From NCBI GenBank assembly GCA_009602725.1, contig WELB01000060.1, forward strand, positions 401,339 through 457,961: DNA of 56,623 nt, in the 5' to 3' direction. Both the position numbers and the translations under genes were made by a program. The stretch comes from Spirogloea muscicola (Eukaryota; Streptophyta; Zygnematophyceae; Spirogloeales; Spirogloeaceae). The notes beneath the pieces were generated by a model. That model was not told the origin of the DNA and ran no database searches. It saw nothing but the letters and a program-made list of their open reading frames with translations. Positions 12,601-21,383 of the stretch are shown one piece after another (position 1 is the stretch's first letter; each line of letters opens with the position of its first letter).

Positions 12601-14638
12601 TGGAAAGTTGTGGACGAGTCGAGGCCCGTAGAAATCTCGTCCATGAACAGTGCGCGCTTGGGCCCCACAATGATCTCGCCTGTAAAGGCCATGTGAGGGG
12701 CAGCATTGAGTTCTGGAGGGATGGACGTATGCAACCGCAACGTGGAGGGCAGCAGGAGAAGAGGGAAGGGCCTAACCAAGGGAGGGAGGAGGGGGGCAAC
12801 AGCCAGCGGGGGTTGTTGGTGGCTTTCAGAGGGGGGGGCAGGCATGCACCAGTAGTGACGCGCTTCTTCTGGCCACCAGAGATGCCGCGCATCATCTCGT
12901 TGCCAATGACCGTGTCGGCGCACACCTCCAGGTCCAAAATTTTGAGCACGTAATCTGTCATCACTGTGTGCATTGAGCCCTTGGTCGCGCAGCCCTGTGA
13001 CAGCCACCGAGCAGTGTAGCCATGAGAAGGAGGGAGGTGTAAGGCAGGGCTAAAGGAAGGTAGGAGAAGGGCGAGAGAGCTGAGAAATCACTCTTAGCTG
13101 CAGTGGCAGCACTACCTTCATGAAGGCGTCTATGTCGGGGTCGGGCGCAAAGCCAAGCTCCTTCTCCCGCCGCGCAATCTCGAGCAACATGTCTGCCCAC
13201 CGTCAGTGGCGCAGCAGCCAAGCATCAGAAGTAGCGAGTTGCCAATCAACAAAAGAAGTGAAGACGGCAAAACGTATAAGTGGGAGCGAGTTAAGGAGGG
13301 GGAGGTCTTAAGGGAGAGACGAGAGAGCATGACGAAGTACAGAGGGTGGACGAAGGAGGAGGGAGGAGCCAGAGGAGAGAGCAGAGGAGAAGAGGAACAG
13401 ATTGGGCAGTGAAGGCGTGTGCCTGTCTCGTGTGTGGCACCCTGGCAGCGTGCGGCAAAGTCGAAAGTCTCGCGGACTGTCAGCTCGCCGATGTGGTTGT
13501 CCACCTGGTCGACATACGCTGCCGTGCGCTGCGGCACAAACTCCTTGAAACCGCGGCCATTGTATGTCGTTCGTCCCTCCACCTGGGGGAAGGGTAGAGC
13601 ATAGGAGGGACAAGACAGAGAAAGGAGGCTGTTGAGCAAGAGGATTGTGTAGTTGCAGGAATAAGACTCTGGGCTTGATGCAGGCAAATGAGCTTTGTGG
13701 GCTTGCGACTTCTGGTAACATTAGGGAGGGAGTGAGAGAAAGCGGAGTGTGCATTAAGTGATGGAGGGCCTGAGTGGCAAGCACGTTGACAGATGCACAT
13801 CACCTGCTGCTAAGCTGACCCGCTCAGTGACCACGAGTCAGGACGTAGAGGTTGCTAACTGATGCCCGAATACTGGACGGCAAATTTCAAGAAAGAGAGG
13901 GAGGAGAGGGGGAGGCAAATTTGCACTTGTGATCTCTCTTGCTGCTCTCACAGTTCGTGCAATCACACAATGAGCCTTTTAACATCCCAACAATTTATAC
14001 AGAGGGAGATTACTGAAGTGATGCTGGAGGGGCATGACGAGGGAGAAAGAAAGGCAGGAGTCTGGCAGGATGGGACCCAGTACGAGGCTCTGCTCACCCG
14101 CAGCGCAGGGTCGAGCTTGTTGGCGAGCGCCATGAGCAGCGTGCTCTTGCCGGAGCCGGGGGGGCCCAGCAGCAGGGTCAGCTTGCCCTGCAGGACGGAA
14201 GCGTGTTTGAGTGACGAAGGGCCAGAGTACATCTGCATATCTGCAGATGTCAGACACCTGCTGCTATGCTGACCGGCTCAGTAACCACGTATAAGCGCGT
14301 GGAGGTCACTAGCTGATGCCCGAATACCAAATAGCGAATATCTACACCCTCTGCCACCACCTACTAGAGCTTGCCCAGCTTCTGGTACAAAGCATGAGCC
14401 TGAGCTCGCTGCAGACAGGCTGATCAGGAGGCATAGGGCAACCAGCATGAGAAGGTGAGAATATGCAAAGGGTAGAGGGAGGGAAAGGGGAGGGGGGTGG
14501 AGAGGAGGGGAGGTGGGGAAGGGGAGGGGGGTTTGTGGAGGGCGAGAAGCTTGCCGGCTTTATGACAGATGACACATCCTGCAGGATTGGCAGCTTCATC
14601 TTGCGCGATGGCACCAGGCGCACATACCCCAGCAGCCC
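3603..14638 (-). CDS. Full-size PDR/ABCG-type ABC transporter, 5' end missing
   Basis: An ATP-driven exporter of the plasma membrane with layout NBD1-TMD1-NBD2-TMD2; substrate cannot be told from sequence. Thirty exons (downward): 14555-14638, 14098-14187, 13423-13582, 13116-13192, 12850-12994, 12561-12679, 12314-12392, 11773-11900, 11489-11632, 10962-11078, 10858-10867, 10620-10719, 10238-10429, 9863-10067, 9427-9486, 9115-9274, 8670-8882, 8432-8500, 7940-8145, 7470-7623, 7190-7296, 6893-6967, 6582-6750, 6113-6452, 5362-5614, 4895-5041, 4642-4729, 4226-4392, 3868-3993, 3603-3743. They total 1374 residues. NBD1 shows Walker [10 protein letters not shown], signature GISGGQKKR and Walker [12 protein letters not shown]2 shows GVSGAGKTT, the degenerate LSVEQRKR and [10 protein letters not shown]. 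The roughly 150-residue PDR N-terminus was not found upstream. The linker before NBD2 is about twice the plant length. The 8670 border is uncertain. A fungal CDR-type origin is unlikely because motif order and C-terminus are plant-like. Confidence 0.92.
13799..13880. repeat. Intronic repeat, copy 1 of a pair in the PDR gene
   Basis: A stretch of about 80 bases is shared, with scattered differences, with 14250-14331. The common blocks are CACCTGCTGCTA, GCTGACC-GCTCAGT-ACCACG and CTGATGCCCGAATAC. The two copies lie in neighbouring introns (13583-14097 and 14188-14554) in the same orientation. Confidence 0.7.
14250..14331. repeat. Intronic repeat, copy 2 of a pair in the PDR gene
   Basis: This is the partner of 13799-13880, in the next upstream intron. 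It keeps the end block CTGATGCCCGAATAC and the CACCTGCTGCTA start. It could be a local duplication or two insertions of a short element; no terminal repeats or target-site duplication were seen. Confidence 0.7.
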
Positions 14639-16379
14639 CTGAGCGCGGGCATGTGGGTATTGCAGGAGGGGGCGTCAGTGCGGGAGACAAGCTGGTGGAC
14701 GAAAAAGGCGAGATGGGGGTCTACCAATGAAGAGAAGCGAAGTGAGAGTGTGTAAGGAGACTGAGGTGTGAAGTGAGAAGAGGAGGAACACCACAACAAT
14801 GACAGAGAGGAAGTGGGAAGGGGGAAAGGGGAGGGAGGGAGGNGGGTCCTGCGAGGTCCTGGCCACACGGCTTCTGCAGAGAATTGGCCGGTAAAGAGAT
14901 AGCCCTCAGCTCAGGCCTTGAAGAATCCAAACAGCGCAAGAGTGACTAAGAGGCCTTACGATGAGGAGGTTCTCACTTAGTGAAAGTCATAAAAATGACG
15001 CATGTGCAACACTTTATTCTCCTTTGAGGAGTGCTCTGTATGACCCATAACCTCGAAATCGCGTATACTTTTGATCAGTCCAGTTCGGTTATCAAAATGC
15101 AGCCATGTAGAGGATCTAGTCATTGTTCTGACAAATTGACTGACCCTTTAATTTGCGCGGCAATCATGCAGCGCCGATGATGCCTTGTTAAGAGACTTGC
15201 AAGCTGTAGCCAGAAAAGCCATCCAGCCGGCCTCCCTCGTTCAGCCAGCCATCGACGCCTCGTATGCAAAGTCGCGGATTCGGCTTGACTCACCAGAGCA
15301 AGTGGGTTTGAGCCCCGTGGCTGCTTTCCTTCTCCACAGGTGCTTACCCACGCACTTGTGCATCCTTTGCCAAGTGCTTGCTTGCCCTGCTCTACAAATC
15401 ATTTCACGTCGTCTGCATGATTTCAGCTTCTCACTCCAGCCTTTTTTAAATGCTGACAATATGCCACCAAGCAGGAACTGTATATCCTTCTGAGCTGGTC
15501 TTTCAGTTCTGAAAGCAGCATCCAGTGCTTCTTGGCAGATGGCAATCGCACGTCGCAAGCGACCACTTGTTGCATTGATGGATCAAATTCTGCCTAGCAC
15601 GACCAGAGCCTGAGGACTACGTGTGTACAGTAATTGATTCACTGCTTTCATATTGGATGGCCGACACTGCTTATCAAGTCACAGGCAAATTTGCAGAGCT
15701 CAAGCATCCGGGGTACAATTATTAGGCTCAAGCACCGCCAGCAGCATATCAATTACGAGATTCGCAGCTTCTTTTGGCATGGCTGCTCCATGTCTTCATG
15801 ATTGCTGCTGCTGTTTAGCTGGCCGGCGAGCGTCATCAAGTATTGGCTGTCAAGCCAACTGACAATGTCACGTATCTGTTGCTTGCTCTGCAGTTTCAGT
15901 GCTGGTGGCTCAGCTGCTCCACTGTTTTGTATCGCACTAGCCAAACATAGCTCTCTTAAGCTCAGGTTGAACGCTGGTCGATTACCGCTGTCAAGAATGA
16001 GGCATTGGCTCCTTGGAGAACAACTCAACAGTGCGCCAGCAACCTCTTGCAGTGAAGTTCTTTGCAAGTGCCTTGACTTGCTGCTGCTTCTTCGCAGCAA
16101 TGTGGACACTGGCTGAATAGAGAAGGCGCGCGGTGCGCAGGAATTGAAAAGGGATGCCAAAATCAAGCCAATACCATTTCCAGGCAAAAGCTACTGCAAG
16201 GCATGGGGAACATAGCAGTATGGTAAGCCAGTGGATACGGCGTGGACGTGGCCAACCTTTAGTGATCAATTTGGCTGTGCATTGAATTGCACTGAGGTTG
16301 CAGCTTTACATACACGACATTACGAAGCGAGAGGCCAATGTATATGATACTTGACGGGCAGATGTCTCCTCGTCAGCAC
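14639..16379. other. Spacer upstream of PDR gene; no intact gene
   Basis: This should contain the missing 5' exons of the transporter, but no match to a PDR N-terminus was recognised on the minus strand. One ambiguous base lies at 14843 within a purine-rich stretch. From about 14950 the sequence character changes and purine-rich intron-like DNA stops. The part from 15240 to 16190 is treated separately as a coding-like relic. Confidence 0.4.
15241..16187 (-). pseudogene. Coding-like minus-strand stretch broken by stops and frame changes
   Basis: Two minus-strand open stretches (15753-16187 and 15241-15558) have balanced, protein-like composition. Readable peptide continues between them only if the frame changes and stops are crossed, for example NLVIDMLLAVLEPNNC near 15720-15760, then KAVNQLLYTRSPQALVVLGR near 15600-15650 and RRAIAICQEALDAAF near 15510-15555. 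I do not recognise the family. It may be a decayed gene, or exons of an unrecognised gene whose introns I misplace. No start, stop or full domain can be assigned. Confidence 0.25.
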
Positions 16380-17118
16380 CCCGCCTGATGCCGTCGCAGG
16401 CTTTGGGGCTTTCCCCAATGGAGTCGCTCTTCTGCATGCAGACTACAGAGTTGCGCTTTATGCAGCCTTGTGATGCGGTTGCCTTTGCGGCCCCATCAGC
16501 TGCACCAATGCCGTTGCTATCATGGGACATGAGGCCTATCGGCCATTCGCTCACATGCTTCCTGGCGGGTCCATCACCGCAGAAAAGCCAGCCCCAAAAA
16601 AAGTGGCCACCTTTTCGTTCATGCGCACCGCACGCCTTCTCTCAGTCCTTGGCACTCCGGCTCCTTCAGACCTTGTCCATTCCTTTAGGCTGACCTCTCC
16701 CAGCCACCAGTTGATCTGGCCGCGCTTGCTCTCTCGCTCACGTTCTCCTTCCTCTCTTTCACCGGAGCAGCGACCAGGTCGCAGGCCTCGTTAGCCGGCC
16801 TTTTCACAGCCCTCGCCGCCTTCTGGCATAATCACTTTCTTTCTACTAGACGTTTGACCAACACACTGTCCAAGCAAAAGCTAGTGCAGTAAGTGGGGGC
16901 TACAGTAAGTGGGGGATAGTTTTCCGGCAGCTTGTCTGTCGGATGTGAGGCTCCTTACTCGTAACTACTGAGTGGTCCATCCTCCCCCCTTCTGCCATAG
17001 CCTCGTCAGGCCCCACAGTCGCTGCTTAGCTCGTAGGTTGGCCCCTTCGAACCTTGTCAATTCTTTTCGGGCTGGCTTCTCACAGCCCTTGCCCCCATTG
17101 GGAGAGCCACTTCTTCTA
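16380..17118 (+). repeat. Dispersed repeat block, locus 1 (three hairpin cores)
   Basis: The block holds three copies of a core that reads GGCTG-N8-CAGCC or a close variant, at 16688-16705, 16794-16814 and 17069-17088, usually preceded by a CCTTGTCCATTCYTTT-like string. The stretch 16924-17035 also matches 56458-56560: both contain TGTCGGATSTGAGGCTCC, then GAGTG-TCCATCCTCCCCC and CCTC-TCAGGCCCC. It lies in the spacer ahead of the p24 and PDR 5' ends. No open reading frame or transposase was seen. Confidence 0.65.
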
Positions 17119-17224
17119 CATACATCTTGAAGCCCAGTGCTAAGGTAAGGTGGCTAAGGTAAAAGAGAAGGCGTGGTTATCCGACCCGGGAGGCCTCCCA
17201 AGAACCCAAGCCCGGCTGCGCGCC

Positions 17225-17460
17225 ATGGCGCCGCCCCCGCCGGCGGCGGCGGCGGCGGCGGCGAGGCGGCTGCCGCTGCTGGTGCCGCTGCTGGTGCCGC
17301 TGCTGGCGCTGGCGGCGGGCGGCGGCGGCGCGGCGGCGCTGCGCTTCGACGTGAACGCGTACAGCAAGTGCGTGGGCGAGGAGATTGGCGACCGCACGCT
17401 GGTCGTCGGCGACTACCGCGTCGTCTCCGGCGACGCGCCGTCCAACAAGGTCTCCGTCAC
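17225..17460 (+). CDS. p24/EMP24 cargo receptor, first exon only
   Basis: p24 proteins are type I membrane receptors that load cargo into COPI/COPII vesicles. The ATG at 17225 sits in a good context (CGCCATGG) and opens an alanine- and leucine-rich signal peptide of about 38 residues. The start of a GOLD domain follows: LRFDV, then KCVGEEIGDRTLVVGDYRVV and KVSVTV, matching the mature N-terminus of plant p24-delta proteins, including the first conserved cysteine. The exon ends at ACG before gtgagg. No further p24 exon (rest of GOLD, coiled coil, membrane span, KK tail) is seen before SEC11 starts 236 bases later. It is therefore a fragment, a truncated gene or an assembly join. Splicing directly to the SEC11 exon would give an immediate stop. 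Confidence 0.75.
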
Positions 17461-17465
17461 GGTGA

Positions 17466-17515
17466 GGATTTAGGGTTTACGGTTAGGGTTTGGGGTTTAG
17501 GGTCTAGGGTCTAGG
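17466..17515 (+). repeat. Telomere-like interstitial tract
   Basis: Imperfect repeats of TTTAGGG-type (TTTAGGG, GGTTAGGG, TTTGGGG, GTCTAGGG) run for about 50 bases directly after the p24 exon donor. The plant/chlorophyte telomere unit is TTTAGGG; this is a degenerate interstitial version. Confidence 0.7.
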
Positions 17516-17650
17516 GCCGCGACGGCGGCGGCGGCGAGGGCTGGGGCTCGGAGGAGGACCCTGGCCCTCCGGCGTCCTCAGGGAGCTCCCGCCCGCTAGA
17601 CCTGACGCGCTGACGCGGCGATGACGCTCCGAAGGCTTTGACACGCCGAC

Positions 17651-17688
<38 letters not shown>

Positions 17689-17696
17689 GGGCGCAG

Positions 17697-20600
17697 GCAT
17701 GATCGTGACGTCGGCGCTGGCCATCTGGAAGGGCCTGATGGTGGCGACGGGCAGCGAGTCGCCCGTCGTCGTCGTGCTGTCGGGGTCCATGGAGCCGGGC
17801 TTCCAGCGGGTGCGCCGCGCCGCAACCCCCAGCCCTCCGCCGCCGTCCTTAAACCCTAGCCCTCCGCCGCCGTCCTTAAACCCTAGCCCCCCGCTGCCGT
17901 CCTTAAACCCTGGCCCTCTGCTGCCGTCCTTAAACCCCAGCCCGGCCATGGCGGCCCGCCCGGCTCGCCGCCGGCCCCTCGAGCTCTGGCTGCTCGGCAC
18001 CGCCGCAGCAACGGCGTCGCATTTGCTCTTGCTCCCTGCCCCGCCTGCGCAAGCCCAGCGCCTCGACGGCTCTGCTTCGAGGTCCCAGCCCTCCATCAAT
18101 GGCCGCGAGCACGCTGGAGCTTGTGGGTTCCTTCTGGGCAGTTCCGCGCGCCTGCATTGCCTGATGGCGGGCTGTCAGAGGCTTCTGGCGCGGCCGGCAG
18201 CCTGCAAGCAGCTGGCCCTGCAAGCAGCGTGGCGCGCCGCTGCCCGGGCCCGCCCATAGAGCGAGCAATTGCGGCCGTTTTGCAGCGCTTTTGGGCTTCA
18301 GAATCTAGGGTTCAAGGCTTTAGGCCTTTAGGGTTTTCCCACTGGGAAGCCCAGGTGCCGCAGGCCCTCGTTTTTGTCATGTCAGGGTGTTAACTTTCCA
18401 GCAGAGCCGACAGGACTCGCCGGCATGATAGTTGACGACTGAAGGGGTCTTGCATCGGGCTTCCATCAATGCAACCAGCTCTCAGAAGTAATGTGGCAGT
18501 TCTATGCCGAAGAGCTCAGTATTGAATTACCATACTAGGTTTTGGGCTTAGGAAGCCAGGGGTACACACGCTGTTTGACGTCACAAAGTTCCCCATCATG
18601 TCGAAGTCACATTGGCCAGGGCCGGATAGCAACCTCGGCCTGCTTTGGCCGCAGATACCATATCTCTGAGCTCGCTAGCTTTGAGCTTCCTAGCACTTGG
18701 GTCATTCAGCTGCGGTTGCAGTGTCCTGAATCGGAGAGCACCTCGCCAGACGTGAAGCCACTGAGTCTCACGCCCTCCACCAAGTCGAACATCCAGGTTT
18801 AGGTAGGGCATCTAGATATGAGGTGCAGGGTTCGCAATGTACAAGCTCAAGCAGAGTGGTGGTCAGTGCTGGTCCTCTGACTCTGGCTGATGCTACTGTA
18901 GGTCCTGACGCACCATGCCTGCCAGCATGAAACGAAGCCACCTTCCTCAGGCCATTCCCACTGGGGAGTTGATCCTGCAGTCCTCACATTCAGCTGTGCC
19001 ATGGTACAGCTGCTGCAGTGCAAGTCCGTCGCTGTTGTTACTGTCGAATAATGGCCTGCTTTCGCTGAACGACATCTTCCATCCACACTTTGATGTAATC
19101 TTGTGCAGGGGGACATCCTATTCCTTCACAACACAGCCACGCCCGTCCGGATAGGGGAGATTGCTGTCTTCCACGTTGAGGTACAGCTTTGGCGCCTCTA
19201 CTCAAGTCCAATGCTCTGATAATCTGCACCTTTTGGCGTACTGTAGCTACTGGAGATGCGGTCCATTCTTGCCAGTGGCTGAATAGCATCATTCTTGTGT
19301 TCTCACCATCATTTTTTGTTACTGAAAGCTGTAGATACCATGTCTAGAACTCCTTGTGCCCCGGTTCTTGCCGTCGCATTCGTGATCCCACGATGCAATG
19401 CTGTCAATCTACTCATTATATCCTCTTCTCTTGTTGCAACTTAGTTGATCTCAAGTTCTGCTGAAGGCTAAAGAATCAAGCTGTCTTACGCAGGGCCGAG
19501 ACGTCCCGATTGTGCACCGAGCAGTGACCGTGCGTGCTCCACCCTTTTCACCTAGCAGTTGCACCATCTTGTGGATCTGTTTCCTCATTATAATGACTCT
19601 GTCCCTCACTGATGAGGCCAGTGGTTGCATGTTGCTCGCAAAGTGTGCTACACTTTATTTGTGGGTCAAGGAAGCTGAACTCATACAGGACCTTAAGGGA
19701 ACGCACAGTCCACTGCTTCAGATCCTTTTGCTTGTGCTACTTGACCAGCCCTCCCCCCCCAGGACCTGGAATCAGGATACTGTCATAGCGAGGGGCATAG
19801 AGCTTTGTAAAAGTTTGCCTCATTCACAGTGCCTGCAACCTCAACTGTGCTGTGCAGGTGCATGAACACCGGACCGACAAATCGGTTGACATCCTCACTA
19901 AGGGTGAACCTTTTAAGTCTTAGCCCTGACCTGTAAAGCGGTCACTTGATCTCAACCTCAGCACTCCTGATTGTATCACTACACCCTGTAAGCTTCACGG
20001 CCGTGTAGATCTGTTTTTAACCACAAAAAGCCAGATTATGGGTACAAGTGCGCGTGACCAAAATCATGTCTCTCATACTGAGGTGGGGCTCAGATGTGGG
20101 TCCTTCCAATTTCCGCTTAACAATATTATCGAGCCACTAGGAGGCAGTAAACCAGACCCTCTGGAACATACAGCACTGAGGTTTCTGTCTAACTCCAGGA
20201 TCAGAGATGGTTCTCAGGCAAGCAGCACCTTGTTTGAGGACCAGCTACTACAGCCCCACAATAAAGAGCTTCCCTTCTGCTAAGTACACGCTTTTTGTGC
20301 TTGTGCAGGAGATAACAACCCCTGGGATGACTACCGAGCGGGGTTGTATGCTGACCGCCAGCGGTGGGTGCAGCGCCGCCACATCATGGGACGAGCCATT
20401 GGGTAACACTTCGACCGGGTCTGATAAAGCACTTGTCGAAATTGGTGAAAATGCTATTTGTGGAGTTGTATGTCTGGAGCTGCAACGACGTGCTTCGAGG
20501 GCTGCATCCTCTAGAAGGGATCTTGAGTACCCTTACAATGTGGAAGGGCCACGCTGTGGTGAGCATGTGCATGCGTATTCCACTGCCAACTTTGGCTGAC

Positions 20601-20948
20601 AGAATCCTCCACCTCAATTTGCAGCTACCTCCCGTATGTGGGCTGGGTGACCATAGTCATGAATGAAAAACCAGTTATTAAGGTGAGCTAGTCTTGTTGC
20701 TCAGTCTACTTGCTGAAACTCTTAGCCAGTAGGTGTACAGAAATTGTGTACTTGTAAGCATTCTGCCTGCCTAATGTGCTACTGTTGAGTTCAGTATCAG
20801 GCAGTTGCTGAAGAACTCATGACTTGAAATTACAACCATCACTGGGTGTAGTGCGGAGGGAAGCCGATTTCTGAGCTGTTCTCTGTTGCTCATGCAGTAC
20901 GTGCTGATTGCGGTCCTGGGTTTCCTAGTTATTGCTGCAGCTGAGTGA
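17697..20948 (+). CDS. SEC11: Signal peptidase catalytic subun SEC11, N-terminus missing
   Basis: SEC11 is the catalytic serine protease of the endoplasmic reticulum signal peptidase complex. Seven exons are seen: 17697-17809, 19109-19180, 19494-19529, 19858-19903, 20309-20402, 20625-20682 and 20898-20948. They join in frame to 155 residues. The first carries the membrane span and the catalytic serine box [15 protein letters not shown]...[12 protein letters not shown]. Next come [21 protein letters not shown] (catalytic histidine), ILTKGDNN with the following acidic box, [20 protein letters not shown] and a hydrophobic C-terminus ending in AAE. The first 20-30 residues, and an ATG exon, are absent: the upstream exon is not found in the 236 bases after the p24 fragment. 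Intron 1 (1.3 kb) holds a 27-base tandem repeat. The family call is very secure. Confidence 0.93.
17831..17943 (+). repeat. 27-base tandem repeat, about four units, in SEC11 intron 1
   Basis: The unit reads CCCTCCGCCGCCGTCC followed by TTAAACCCTAG, repeated four times with a few substitutions (CCG to CTG, CTAG to CTGG or CCAG). The AAACCCTA part is the complement of the telomere-like motif found at 17466-17515. Confidence 0.85.
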
Positions 20949-21383
20949 TGGATCAAAAATAAAAACGCCTCAGCCCAGCAGATCATAGTTGCTCACAGTT
21001 CTTTCATATACATCAACACTTGAACTTTGTTATACAAGCGGCACGAGCTGCGCAGTATGTCTAGCCTGGCAGGCCTATTTTACAAAATTGCATGTGACTC
21101 AAGCTACAGCAGGAATAGAAGGGATGAATGCTTGACAAACTTGATTGGGCGCAACATGCAGCAATCCTCATTGCTAAGACTACCCTTCACCAGCTTCGCG
21201 GGTGGGCATTGGGAGACAAAAGTGTTGGCTGTTGGGCGTTCACACTAAGACAAATCATAGCAAGAAGAGCTAACGGTTGCCCTAGCTGAACTATTTACTG
21301 CTCTTGTTTAGTTTGTCAAGCTACTCAGTCCTAGCAATGTACACAAAGCCGCGGTGTTCTCCTCGTCTCGACTGCATCACCTC
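20949..21383. other. Short convergent spacer between SEC11 and RNF10
   Basis: No gene is seen. A minus-strand TGTAA (TTACA at 21080-21084) is a candidate polyadenylation signal for the RNF10-type gene about 300 bases past its stop. No clear plus-strand TGTAA for SEC11 was found here. Confidence 0.4.

Noticed and set aside
17041-17060. Possible Pol III B box (TTCGAACC) in the dispersed repeat
   Set aside because: It occurs in only one copy; other copies read TTCAGACC or TGCAGACC, so a SINE origin is not supported.
17225-20948. A single p24-SEC11 fusion gene
   Set aside because: The p24 exon ends in phase 0 and the SEC11 exon needs one preceding base; a direct join gives a stop codon, and both families lack parts that a fusion should keep.
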